From contig JAXGRD010000006.1 in assembly GCA_040766105.1 (NCBI GenBank), forward strand, positions 1-30,483: a stretch of 30,483 bases of DNA, in the 5' to 3' direction. The DNA is from JAXGRD01 sp040766105. Its GTDB lineage: Bacteria; Bacillota; Clostridia; Peptostreptococcales; Anaerovoracaceae. The notes under the pieces are model-generated. The model was not told where the DNA came from. It worked only from the letters and a program-made list of their open reading frames with translations, and did no database searches. Position 1 is the first letter of the stretch; every line of letters begins with the position of its first letter. Of the stretch, positions 7,236-15,519 are shown in pieces. The position numbers and the translations under genes are program-made.

Positions 7236-7252
7236 AGAAATCGAAAAACAAG

Positions 7253-7284
7253 CACTGCCCGCGCAAAAGTGGGCGGTGTTTTTT
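7253..7284 (+). terminator. Intrinsic terminator after the SIS-domain gene
   Basis: CACTGCCCGC (7253-7262) pairs with GTGGGCGGTG (7269-7278), a 10-bp stem with two G-T pairs and the loop GCAAAA, followed by six T's. It closes the 4191-7235 transcription unit. Confidence 0.92.
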
Positions 7285-7347
7285 ATTGGACAATTGTGAC
7301 TGCAAGGGGTTCGGGGGATTCCATTTACATAAACCGGAAACAAAAAA

Positions 7348-7395
7348 GTACATCATATAGTGGACATTTATCTTGCGATGGGCTATATGTGGTGG
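7348..7395 (+). promoter_or_regulatory. Candidate tandem NrdR boxes upstream of nrdJ
   Basis: Two 16-base sites resemble the NrdR box consensus (ACACWATATATWGTGT, recalled). The first, GTACATCATATAGTGG (7348-7363), matches best in its right half. The second, GGGCTATATGTGGTGG (7380-7395), matches in the core and abuts the -10 box. Their starts are 32 bases apart, about three helix turns, the spacing typical of paired NrdR boxes. Neither site is a strong match alone, so this rests on position and spacing as much as on sequence. Confidence 0.4.
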
Positions 7396-7401
7396 TATAA
7401 T
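7373..7401 (+). promoter_or_regulatory. nrdJ promoter
   Basis: TTGCGA (7373-7378) and a perfect TATAAT (7396-7401) are 17 bases apart. The start codon is about 38 bases past the expected start point, with AGGAGG at 7436-7441. Confidence 0.75.
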
Positions 7402-7445
7402 GGCAACAGTCACTAATTGAAAAGAACAAGATACGAGGAGGAAAA

Positions 7446-9734
7446 ATGGCAATTTCAGATATAGGGAACACGGCTTTAGAGGTGCTGGAACGGCGCTATC
7501 TGGGCAAGGATGTGGAAGGAAATGTTACAGAAGACGTAGAAGGAATGTTCCGAAGAGTGTCCGATGCAATCGCTGCAGCGGACAAGAACTACGATAAGAA
7601 TGCAGATGTGGATCAACTGAGCGAGGAGTTCTTTGAGCTGATGACAAGCTTGAAGTTTTTGCCCAACTCTCCCACTTTGATGAATGCGGGAAGGCCATTG
7701 GGGCAGCTTTCGGCTTGTTTCGTCCTTCCAGTGGGAGACAGCATGGAAGAAATATTCGATGCTGTGAAGAATGCTGCATTGATTCACAAGTCCGGCGGCG
7801 GCACGGGGTTTTCTTTTTCCAGGATCCGTCAAAAGGGTGCGACCGTAAAATCTACCGGAGGTGTTGCCAGCGGCCCGGTCAGTTTTATGCGCGTATTCAA
7901 CACGGCTACGGAAGCGGTGAAGCAGGGAGGGACCAGAAGGGGAGCCAATATGGGCATCCTTCGCATTGATCATCCCGACATTTTAGAATTTATTGCTTGC
8001 AAGAAGGATACATCGGATATCACCAACTTCAATATTTCCATCGGCATTACCGAGAAGTTTATGGAAGCCGTGGAGAATAGAGAAGAGTACGATTTGGTGG
8101 ATCCCAAGACGGGAATCGCAGTAGACCACTTGAATGCAAAGAAGGTCTATGACCTGATTGTAGATTCTGCATGGCAGAACGGTGAGCCGGGCATCATCTT
8201 CCTGGACCGATTGAACAGAGACAATGTTGTACCCGGTCAGGGCGAAATCGAAAGCACCAATCCCTGCGGGGAGCAGCCGCTTCTTCCCTATGAAAGCTGT
8301 AACCTAGGCTCCATCAACCTGACAAAGATGATCAAATACGTGGATGGAAAAGCAGAGGTAGACTATGATCTTCTCAAGACGACCGTGGAAGAGGCAGTCC
8401 ACTTCTTGGACAACGTAATCGATGTGAACAATTATCCCTTGGACATCATCGACGAGGTAACCAAGTCCACCAGAAAAATCGGCTTGGGCGTCATGGGTTT
8501 TGCGGACCTTCTCCTTCTCATGGGGATTCCCTACAACTCCGATGAAGCCGTTAATATAGCGGAAAAAATCATGAAATATATCAACACCGTGGGCCACACC
8601 GCCAGCAAAAAACTGGCGAAGGAACGAGGCGCCTTCCCCCTCTTCTCCACCAGCATATACAAGGATGAAGAAGAAATCAGAAACGGAACGGTGACCACCA
8701 TTGCACCTACGGGGACCCTGTCCATCATCGGCGGCTGTTCCTCCGGCGTAGAGCCCATCTTTGCCTATGTGTACATTCGAAACGTCATGGACGGAGACGA
8801 GTTTATCGAGGTGAACCCTATCCTATTGGAAAAGCTCAAGGACGCAGGCGTGTACAGCGAAGCCCTCATGAAAAAGATTGCCAAGGACGGAACCATTGCT
8901 CATTGCAGAGAGATTCCGGCGGAAATCAGACGGGTCTTTGTATGCGCTCATGACATCAGTCCTATTGACCACATCAAGATGCAGGCGGCCTTCCAGAGAC
9001 ATACGGACAACGCAGTTTCCAAGACCGTAAACTTTGAGAGTACGGCAACCAAGGAAGAAGTCGACGAAGTGTACAGACTGGCATACAAAGAAGGCTTGAA
9101 AGGTGTGACCATCTACCGTGACGGAAGCAGAGACGGCCAGGTATTGAACATCGGGAAGGTCTCCGGTAAGGACGAAAGAGAAGTTGTGGAATTTGGGAAG
9201 ATTGAGCCAAGACCTAGGTCTGCCGTCACCCAAGGCTTTACGGAGAAAGTCAAGATCGGTTGCGGTAACCTGTACATCACCACCAACTACGACGAAAACG
9301 GCATCTGCGAGGTATTCACCAGCACCGGAAAGGCCGGCGGCTGCCCCAGCCAAAGTGAGGCGACGGCACGTCTTGCCTCTGTGGCACTGAGAAGCGGCAT
9401 CTCCATTGAAGAGGTCTATGACCAAATGAAGGGGATTCGATGTCCTTCCACCATCAGGCAACAGGGAATGAGCTGCACCTCCTGTCCCGATGCTATTGCA
9501 AAGGCACTCATGAAGGTGTCCAAGTTCATCGATACCGAGAAGGGTAACGGGAAAGCCATAGACGTTCCCGAAGAGTTTGCACCTCTGAAGAAGGAGGCGG
9601 ATCACTCTCCCACCACAATCTACGTACCCAGTTCCGTGACAGCGATTCACCACTGTCCCGAGTGCAACGGTGCGGTGGAACACGAAGGCGGTTGCGTCAT
9701 CTGCAGAAACTGCGGATTCAGCAAGTGCGGCTAA
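7446..9734 (+). CDS. nrdJ: Class II (adenosylcobalamin-dependent) ribonucleotide reductase
   Basis: NrdJ reduces ribonucleotides to deoxyribonucleotides using a radical made from adenosylcobalamin, so it works with or without oxygen. The 762-residue product holds the catalytic barrel with the redox pair Cys91 (QLSACFVLP) and Cys285, and the NPCGEQ loop where Cys274 carries the thiyl radical and Glu276 is the acid/base residue; the 11-residue gap from 274 to 285 matches known class II enzymes. A TSCPD domain follows (about 588-690, with SCTSCPDAI at 676-684). The end is a zinc ribbon/redox tail with cysteines at 737, 740, 750, 753, 756 and 761. AGGAGG before the ATG fixes the start. It is transcribed alone between two terminators. 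It shares a corrinoid requirement with HgcA but is not linked to it in an operon. Confidence 0.97.
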   Translation: MAISDIGNTALEVLERRYLGKDVEGNVTEDVEGMFRRVSDAIAAADKNYDKNADVDQLSEEFFELMTSLKFLPNSPTLMNAGRPLGQLSACFVLPVGDSMEEIFDAVKNAALIHKSGGGTGFSFSRIRQKGATVKSTGGVASGPVSFMRVFNTATEAVKQGGTRRGANMGILRIDHPDILEFIACKKDTSDITNFNISIGITEKFMEAVENREEYDLVDPKTGIAVDHLNAKKVYDLIVDSAWQNGEPGIIFLDRLNRDNVVPGQGEIESTNPCGEQPLLPYESCNLGSINLTKMIKYVDGKAEVDYDLLKTTVEEAVHFLDNVIDVNNYPLDIIDEVTKSTRKIGLGVMGFADLLLLMGIPYNSDEAVNIAEKIMKYINTVGHTASKKLAKERGAFPLFSTSIYKDEEEIRNGTVTTIAPTGTLSIIGGCSSGVEPIFAYVYIRNVMDGDEFIEVNPILLEKLKDAGVYSEALMKKIAKDGTIAHCREIPAEIRRVFVCAHDISPIDHIKMQAAFQRHTDNAVSKTVNFESTATKEEVDEVYRLAYKEGLKGVTIYRDGSRDGQVLNIGKVSGKDEREVVEFGKIEPRPRSAVTQGFTEKVKIGCGNLYITTNYDENGICEVFTSTGKAGGCPSQSEATARLASVALRSGISIEEVYDQMKGIRCPSTIRQQGMSCTSCPDAIAKALMKVSKFIDTEKGNGKAIDVPEEFAPLKKEADHSPTTIYVPSSVTAIHHCPECNGAVEHEGGCVICRNCGFSKCG

Positions 9735-9761
9735 AGTAATACTATAAATAAAGCGAGAAAC

Positions 9762-9785
9762 AGAAGAGCCAATATAGGCTCTTCT
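9762..9785 (+). terminator. Terminator-like hairpin after nrdJ
   Basis: AGAAGAGCC and GGCTCTTCT form a perfect 9-bp stem around the loop AATATA, 27 bases after the nrdJ stop. The U-tract behind it is poor (TACATTATAT), so it may pause or end transcription only partly. Confidence 0.6.
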
Positions 9786-9800
9786 TACATTATATGCAAT

Positions 9801-9828
9801 TTACGAAAAGGTGGTCCTATGGTATAAT
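9801..9828 (+). promoter_or_regulatory. Promoter of the acyl-CoA synthetase operon
   Basis: TTACGA (9801-9806) and TATAAT (9823-9828) are 16 bases apart. It lies 30 bases before the first start codon and is probably the promoter for the four genes up to 14950. Confidence 0.65.
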
Positions 9829-9857
9829 ATACAATCACCTAAAAGGAGGACGTTTAC

Positions 9858-10280
9858 ATGAGTGAAAGAAAAAAAAGAGCTGTAGATTATCATCATAATA
9901 AATATAATTGTGCCCAAGCGGTAGTGTGTACCTTTGCCGACCAACTGGACATGGAAGAAAGAGATCTTTTTCGCATGGCTGAGGCCTTTGGTTTTGGTAT
10001 GGGGACTATGGGGACCTGCGGTGCGGTAACGGGCATGGCATTGGTCATTGGCCTGTTGGAGAGCGACGGGAATCTGGAAGATCCTCAGACCAAGAAAACT
10101 TGCTATCGTGCCATGAAGAAGCTGACAAGAGGCTTTGAAGAAAAGAACGGCACGGTAATCTGTCATCAGCTGAAAGGGAAAGATGACGGAGTAGTGATTC
10201 GCAGCTGTGACGGCTGCATTGAAGATGCCGTAGAACTCCTGGAGGGGTACCTTGTCGAAAGGCAAGAAACTAAGGACTAA
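9858..10280 (+). CDS. C_GCAxxG_C_C family redox-type protein
   Basis: The 140-residue product fits the C_GCAxxG_C_C family (PF09719), named for spaced cysteines: Cys18 in YNCAQAV, Cys54 in the GTCGAVTG signature (52-59), Cys102, and Cys117/Cys120 in SCDGCIEDA. Members are common in anaerobes, often near redox enzymes, and are thought to bind a metal or cluster; no activity is established. Here the GCAxxG motif is CGAVTG. AGGAGG (9844-9849) supports the ATG. It is the first gene of the operon with the acyl-CoA synthetases, only 3 bases before the next start codon, suggesting a shared role that cannot be named from sequence. Confidence 0.85.
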   Translation: MSERKKRAVDYHHNKYNCAQAVVCTFADQLDMEERDLFRMAEAFGFGMGTMGTCGAVTGMALVIGLLESDGNLEDPQTKKTCYRAMKKLTRGFEEKNGTVICHQLKGKDDGVVIRSCDGCIEDAVELLEGYLVERQETKD

Positions 10281-10283
10281 GTT

Positions 10284-12026
10284 ATGAATAAAAGAAAATA
10301 CATAGACAGTTTCTATGAAACGAGGGAAATCCGAGATTTGCGGGAGTTGATCAACAGCAGCGTGCAGTTGCATAACAACAAGCCCGCGTTTTTGGTGAAG
10401 GACAAGCCGGGGGGAGAGTACAAACCCGTTTCCTATGGCCAGTTTTCACTGGACATCAATGCCCTTGGGACATCTTTCATGGAAATGGGTCTCAAGGGGA
10501 AAAAGGTTGCTGTCATTGGTGAGAACAGCTATGAATGGGTGGTGACCTACTTGGCAACAGTCAACGGAACCGGCGTCATCGTTCCCATCGATCGAGAACT
10601 GGCGCCAAAGGAAGTCGCCAATCTTCTCAATAGATCCGGTGCCAACGCCTTAGTCTGTTCTCCCAAGATGAAGGATGTCATCGAAGATGTATTGCCCCAG
10701 GTGGAGGCTCATCTGGAGTACATCATCGAGATGGGTCTGGAAGAAGATGAAAACGGGAGGATCGCTCAATACCGCCTCATTGAAGATGGGAAGAAGAGAA
10801 TCGCGGAAGGCGACACATCATTTTTGGATGCGGAGATTGACCCGGAGGTCATGTGTTCTCTTCTCTTTACATCGGGGACCATGGGAATGGCCAAAGGAGT
10901 CATGCTGTCCCATAAGAACATTGCGGCAAACGTCTATAATATGTCCAAGTATGTGAAGATTATCGACAACGGCATCGGCCTTTCGGTTCTTCCCATGCAT
11001 CATTCCTACGAAATGACATGCCACATTTTTACAGGATTGTATCAGGGCATTGCCATTGCCATCTGTGAAGGACTGAAGTATATTCAGAAAAACCTGCAGG
11101 AATCCCACACCACCGTTATGTTGGGTGTGCCCCTAATCTTTGAGAGCATGCATAAGAAGGTGATGAAGTCGGCGGAAGCTTCAGGGCAGTTGAAGAAAAT
11201 AAGGCGGGCATTAAGCCTCTCCAAGAAATTGAAACTGTATAACAACCAAGGTCTCATGCGTACCATCTTTAAGCAGGTTCATGAAACCACGGGAAACAAT
11301 GTCTGGCAGTTCATTGCCGGCGGAGCCTCCATCAACCCCAAGGTCATTGAGGATTTTGAAGCCATGGGCTTCCCCATGATTCAAGGATACGGTATGACGG
11401 AAAATTCTCCCATCATCGCCGTAAACAGAGACCGATGCAGCAAGGCTGCCTCCGTAGGTCGTCCCATGCCGGGAACGGAAGTGAAGATTTTTCAACCGGA
11501 TGAAACGGGGATGGGAGAAATCATCTGCAAGGGACCGTCGGTCATGTTGGGTTACTACGACGACCCGGAAGAAACCGCCAAGGTCATACGTGACGGTTGG
11601 CTCTATACGGGGGATTACGGCTACTTTGATGATGAGGGATTTCTCTATGTATCGGGCCGGAAGAAGAATGTCATCGTGACCAAAAATGGAAAAAATATCT
11701 TCCCGGAAGAAGTGGAGTTCTATCTCACAGAGAGCGACTATATCGAAGAAGTTTTGGTGCACGGGGTGGAAGAGCAGCGAACAGGAGACACGGTCATCAA
11801 GGCGGAAATCTTCCCCAACTTCGAGAGAATCAACGGCGAAATGGGAAATCCACCGGAAGCAGAAATCGAAACCTTCCTCAAGGAAGAGGTGGACCGCATC
11901 AACGAACAGATGCCTCTGTACAAGCGTGTGCGGCGTATTGCCATCAGGACGACGGAGTTTGAAAAGACGACAACCCGAAAGATAAAGCGACACATTTCCA
12001 CGAATATGACGAAGGATGAGGAGTAA
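10284..12026 (+). CDS. AMP-forming long-chain acyl-CoA synthetase (first of a tandem pair)
   Basis: The 580-residue enzyme should activate a carboxylic acid with ATP and join it to CoA through an acyl-AMP intermediate. The nucleotide loop LLFTSGTMGMAKG is at 193-205, with Met in place of the usual second Thr. Further core motifs are GYGMTE, GWLYTGDYG and the hinge region SGRKKNVIVTKNGKN. The C-terminal Lys of the KTTTRKIKRH segment is the likely catalytic lysine. No membrane segment is seen. It follows the C_GCAxxG_C_C gene by 3 bases and precedes the second synthetase by 15. The two paralogues share the same layout but differ throughout, so this is not a fresh duplication. The substrate, perhaps a fatty or aromatic acid, cannot be read from sequence. 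Confidence 0.9.
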   Translation: MNKRKYIDSFYETREIRDLRELINSSVQLHNNKPAFLVKDKPGGEYKPVSYGQFSLDINALGTSFMEMGLKGKKVAVIGENSYEWVVTYLATVNGTGVIVPIDRELAPKEVANLLNRSGANALVCSPKMKDVIEDVLPQVEAHLEYIIEMGLEEDENGRIAQYRLIEDGKKRIAEGDTSFLDAEIDPEVMCSLLFTSGTMGMAKGVMLSHKNIAANVYNMSKYVKIIDNGIGLSVLPMHHSYEMTCHIFTGLYQGIAIAICEGLKYIQKNLQESHTTVMLGVPLIFESMHKKVMKSAEASGQLKKIRRALSLSKKLKLYNNQGLMRTIFKQVHETTGNNVWQFIAGGASINPKVIEDFEAMGFPMIQGYGMTENSPIIAVNRDRCSKAASVGRPMPGTEVKIFQPDETGMGEIICKGPSVMLGYYDDPEETAKVIRDGWLYTGDYGYFDDEGFLYVSGRKKNVIVTKNGKNIFPEEVEFYLTESDYIEEVLVHGVEEQRTGDTVIKAEIFPNFERINGEMGNPPEAEIETFLKEEVDRINEQMPLYKRVRRIAIRTTEFEKTTTRKIKRHISTNMTKDEE

Positions 12027-12041
12027 TAAGGAGGTGCCACA

Positions 12042-13862
12042 GTGTTAACCAAGGAAGCCTATGAGGCAAAAAAACTAAGCGACATGGACTATGCACAGAA
12101 TTTGTATGACATCATTCAAAAGGACCCGGACCCCAATACCAGATACAAGGACAGCCGTCCCATCATGGACATTAAGCACTTATTGGAAACCAGTGCCAGC
12201 GATAAGTGGTACGGAGACCATGTGGCTTTCTACCATAAATGGAAGAAGGGCGAGCCCTACACCAAGATTACTTACAAGGAAACCTTGGAGGACGTCAATA
12301 CTTTGGGCACCTTTCTTATCAACGAGGGTTACAAGGATAAGAGAATTGCCATCATTGGTGAGAACTGCTATCAATGGGCGGTTTCCTATCTTTCTGTCTT
12401 GGGCGGAACAGGGGTGGTTGTGCCTCTGGACAAGGAATTGAACGCCACTGAATTGGAGCAACTCATCGTCCGAGCGGAAGTGAGCTGCGTCATATACAAG
12501 GGAAAGAAACTGGGAGACATCTTTAAGTGCATGGTAGCCGGAGAGGGAACCCTGTTGAAACTTCTCATCGACATGGATATGGAAGAGGAAGAAGAGGGAG
12601 AAACTGCCCGTTCTTGGAAAAAAGCGGTGGCCGAGGGGAAGGCTTTAGTGGCTGAAGGAAAGAGGGATTTCTTAGATGCCCAAATCGATGCGGAAGAAAT
12701 GGCTGTCATCCTCTTCACTTCCGGAACCACGGGAGCGTCAAAGGGGGTTATGTTGAATCACCGGAATCTGGTGACAGACCTGATGGTGGCTCCAACGGTG
12801 TTGAAGGTCAATGATTGGGATATCTTCTTTAGCGTCTTGCCACTGCATCATACCTATGAGTGCACTTGCGGCTTCCTCATGCCCCTCTACAAGGGTGCTG
12901 CCATCGCCTATTGCGAAGGCCTGAAGTACATCACCAAGAACTTGGAAGAGGTGAGCCCCACCATGTTCCTTGGCGTACCCATTCTCTTTGAGACCCTCTA
13001 CAAGAAGATTTGGAAGAGTGTGGAAAAGCAGGGGAAGGCCAAATTGCTGCGCAGGGTCATCAAGGTCAACCGAGGCACAAAGAAATTGAAAATCGACTTG
13101 GGCAATATCTTCTTTAAGGAAATCCGTAAGGTTTTCGGAGGAAGAATGCGCATGATGATTGTGGGCGGTGCTGCCATCAACCCGGAGGTCTTGGACGGCA
13201 TTCAGGACTTCGGCATTATGGCGTTGCAAGGCTATGGCCTGACCGAGTGTGCTCCCATGGGAGCCTTGAACCCGGACAAGGCACCTAAGTCAGCGTCCAT
13301 CGGTCGTGCATTTCCCGCTTGTGAGTTGAAGATTGCCGAAGCCAATGAAGAGGGCATCGGTGAAATCTGGCTCAAGGGCGGAAACGTCATGATGGGTTAC
13401 TACAACATGCCGGAAGCTACGGCACAGGTCATTCAGGACGGTTGGTTCCGAACGGGAGATTTGGGATATCTGGATAAGGACGGCTATGCCTATATTACCG
13501 GAAGGAAGAAGAACGTCATCATCACCAAGAACGGCAAGAACGTCTATCCGGAGGAACTGGAATACAACCTTTCCAACGTTCTTCTCATTGCGGAATCCAT
13601 GGTCTTTGCAGACGACATGGAGACCGGCGCGGATACCTTGATTGTGGCTGCCATCCTTCCCGATATGGAAGAAGTGGAAGAGCGACTGGGCAAGGATGTT
13701 TCCGACGAGGAATTGGAGAAGGCGCTTTGGGCGGAGGTGGACAAAATCAACGAAAGCCAGCCATTCTTCAAGAAGATAAAGAAAATCATCGTCCGTAAGG
13801 AAGATTTTGTAAAGAATACATCGAAGAAAATTATCAGATACGTGGAGGAAAACAAAAAATGA
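12042..13862 (+). CDS. AMP-forming long-chain acyl-CoA synthetase (second of a tandem pair)
   Basis: The 606-residue product is a second member of the acyl-adenylate family. The nucleotide loop LFTSGTTGASKG (224-235) is fully canonical, unlike that of its neighbour. Other motifs are GYGLTE, GWFRTGDLG and SGRKK-type hinge TGRKKNVIITKNGKN, and the end carries NTSKKIIRY with a likely catalytic lysine. The start is GTG at 12042, supported by AAGGAGGTG a few bases upstream. Its stop overlaps the start of the next gene (ATGA), so it is coupled to the PLP enzyme. Having two paralogues side by side suggests two acid substrates or two conditions of use. Confidence 0.9.
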   Translation: MLTKEAYEAKKLSDMDYAQNLYDIIQKDPDPNTRYKDSRPIMDIKHLLETSASDKWYGDHVAFYHKWKKGEPYTKITYKETLEDVNTLGTFLINEGYKDKRIAIIGENCYQWAVSYLSVLGGTGVVVPLDKELNATELEQLIVRAEVSCVIYKGKKLGDIFKCMVAGEGTLLKLLIDMDMEEEEEGETARSWKKAVAEGKALVAEGKRDFLDAQIDAEEMAVILFTSGTTGASKGVMLNHRNLVTDLMVAPTVLKVNDWDIFFSVLPLHHTYECTCGFLMPLYKGAAIAYCEGLKYITKNLEEVSPTMFLGVPILFETLYKKIWKSVEKQGKAKLLRRVIKVNRGTKKLKIDLGNIFFKEIRKVFGGRMRMMIVGGAAINPEVLDGIQDFGIMALQGYGLTECAPMGALNPDKAPKSASIGRAFPACELKIAEANEEGIGEIWLKGGNVMMGYYNMPEATAQVIQDGWFRTGDLGYLDKDGYAYITGRKKNVIITKNGKNVYPEELEYNLSNVLLIAESMVFADDMETGADTLIVAAILPDMEEVEERLGKDVSDEELEKALWAEVDKINESQPFFKKIKKIIVRKEDFVKNTSKKIIRYVEENKK

Positions 13863-14950
13863 GGGAAAACTACTATCCGAGAGTCACTGTAGATCTAAAG
13901 AAACTGAGAAACAATGTAGATCAGATTCTGAAACGCTGCAAGGAGCAGAACATCGAGGTTGCCGGAGTCATCAAGGGATGTACCGGTCTTCCCAAATGTG
14001 CCCAAGTCTTTGCGGACGGCGGATGTTCCTTCGTAGCATCTTCCCGATTGGAACAAATCGAGGATGCCAAGAACTTTGGAATAGACAAGCCTTTCATGCT
14101 CATTCGTATCCCCATGCCCAGCGAGGTTCCCGATGCCATTCGGCTGACGGATATCAGCCTGAACAGCGAGATAGAAACCTTGAAGGCGATGGATGCGGAA
14201 GCGGGAAAACAAGGAAAGGTACATCAAGTTATTTTGATGGTGGACTTGGGAGACCTGCGAGAGGGTTTCTGGGATAAGGAAGAGCTACTGGAGGCTGCCC
14301 TCATGGTGGAGAATGATCTTCCCAACTTGGAACTTGCAGGAGTAGGCACCAACTTGGGATGCTACGGTTCCATCAATGCCACGGCGGACAAGCTCAACGA
14401 GTTGATTGCCGATGCGGAGATGATTGAAGAAAAAATCGGCAGGCAGCTGCGATACATTGCAGGTGGGGCAACCACCTCCATTCCCCGTCTTTTGGAGGGG
14501 GACATGCCGGAGAGGATTAATCTTCTCAGAATCGGAGAAGGCATCATTCTGGGCAAGGACCTTCGGGACCTTTGGGGCTACGACATGAGTTTCCTCTATC
14601 AGGATGTCTTCACCTTGGAAGCAGAAATCATTGAATTGAAGGACAAACCCAGCCATCCCGTGGGCGAAATCATGTTTGACGCCTATGGCTTTAAGCAGGA
14701 ATATGAGGACAGGGGCATCCGAAAGCGTGCTCTTCTCGGACTGGGCAAGGTAGACTACACCTTCCCGGACATGATCTATCCCCATGATGAGGGCATCGAA
14801 ATCCTGGGAGCATCCAGCGATCACACCATCATCGACGTGGAAGATGCACAGCGACAGTTCAAGGTAGGGGACACCATGAAGTTCAATCTCTGCTATGCCA
14901 CCATCGTCTATGCCACCAATTCTCCCAACGTGAAAATCTTCTACAAATAG
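13859..14950 (+). CDS. Ornithine/alanine racemase-family PLP enzyme
   Basis: The 363-residue product has the fold-type III PLP barrel of the alanine-racemase N-terminal domain. The cofactor lysine is Lys39 in VAGVIKGCTGLP, and other family marks are the SRLEQIEDAK region, the RIGEGIILG phosphate-site segment and a C-terminal FNLCYATIVYA strand. Overall it matches the ornithine racemase (Orr) subfamily of Clostridia, about 350 residues, more than true alanine racemase. It would interconvert L- and D-ornithine or a related amino acid. The genes for D-ornithine breakdown that usually accompany Orr are not in this window; instead it is coupled by a 4-base overlap to an acyl-CoA synthetase, so its substrate is open. 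Confidence 0.8.
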   Translation: MRENYYPRVTVDLKKLRNNVDQILKRCKEQNIEVAGVIKGCTGLPKCAQVFADGGCSFVASSRLEQIEDAKNFGIDKPFMLIRIPMPSEVPDAIRLTDISLNSEIETLKAMDAEAGKQGKVHQVILMVDLGDLREGFWDKEELLEAALMVENDLPNLELAGVGTNLGCYGSINATADKLNELIADAEMIEEKIGRQLRYIAGGATTSIPRLLEGDMPERINLLRIGEGIILGKDLRDLWGYDMSFLYQDVFTLEAEIIELKDKPSHPVGEIMFDAYGFKQEYEDRGIRKRALLGLGKVDYTFPDMIYPHDEGIEILGASSDHTIIDVEDAQRQFKVGDTMKFNLCYATIVYATNSPNVKIFYK

Positions 14951-14972
14951 GGGGAAACGGCCTTGGGCCAAA

Positions 14973-15001
14973 TTGACAAAGACTAGAGTTATCAATATAA
15001 T
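14973..15001 (+). promoter_or_regulatory. Perfect-consensus promoter of greA-lysS
   Basis: TTGACA (14973-14978) and TATAAT (14996-15001) are both exact consensus and 17 bases apart. This suits strong constitutive expression of the two genes that follow. It starts 22 bases after the previous stop codon, with no terminator between, so some read-through is likely. Confidence 0.9.
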
Positions 15002-15035
15002 AATGCAATATACCTTTTGCGGAAAGGAGAAAGAT

Positions 15036-15509
15036 ATGCCGGAAGAAGTACTATTAACCAAGGAGGGCTTTGAGAAGATCAAGGCCGAACATGAAGAATT
15101 GGTATCCGTTACGAGAAGAGAAGTAGCGGAGAGAATAAAGGAAGCCAGAGAGTTCGGAGATATTTCCGAAAACGCTGAATACGATGCTGCGAAAAACGAA
15201 CAGGCCGACCTGGAAGAGCGTATCATCAAACTGGAAAACATGATGCGTCAGGCCAAAATCATTGAAGAGGGAAAGGCTCCCAAGGGCAGAGTCAATGTGG
15301 GAAACAAGGTAGAGGTCAAGGACCTGGATACAGGCAAGACCATGGAGTTTACCATTGTGGGTGCCACAGAAGCGGACCCCTTTGCAGGAAGAATTTCCAA
15401 TGAATCCGCAGTAGGCGGCGGCCTAATCGGTCACAAAGTGGGTGCCCAGGTGGAAATCGAAGTTCCCGATGGAAAGAGGCATTACGAAGTCGTTAGTATC
15501 AATAAATAA
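15036..15509 (+). CDS. greA: Transcription elongation factor GreA
   Basis: GreA rescues backtracked RNA polymerase by triggering cleavage of the RNA 3' end. The 157-residue product has the normal length and the two parts expected: an N-terminal coiled coil (about 1-75) with the loop residues in REFGDISENAEYDAAKNEQ that reach the polymerase active site (the acidic D and E), and a C-terminal FKBP-like domain (80-157) with NESAVGGGLIGHKVG. ATG 15036 is chosen over an upstream in-frame start at 14973 because AAGGAG sits just before it and the upstream frame runs through the promoter. lysS follows after 10 bases, a pairing common in Firmicutes. Confidence 0.96.
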   Translation: MPEEVLLTKEGFEKIKAEHEELVSVTRREVAERIKEAREFGDISENAEYDAAKNEQADLEERIIKLENMMRQAKIIEEGKAPKGRVNVGNKVEVKDLDTGKTMEFTIVGATEADPFAGRISNESAVGGGLIGHKVGAQVEIEVPDGKRHYEVVSINK

Positions 15510-15519
15510 GAGGTTTGAG

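Noticed and set aside
7285..7445. Cobalamin riboswitch upstream of the B12-dependent nrdJ
   Set aside because: Only about 160 bases separate the previous terminator from nrdJ. The transcribed leader is under 40 bases, too short for the riboswitch, and no B12-box-like sequence was seen.
10284..13862. Recent tandem duplication of acyl-CoA synthetase genes
   Set aside because: The two proteins share motifs and layout but differ throughout, including in the nucleotide loop, so they are old paralogues.
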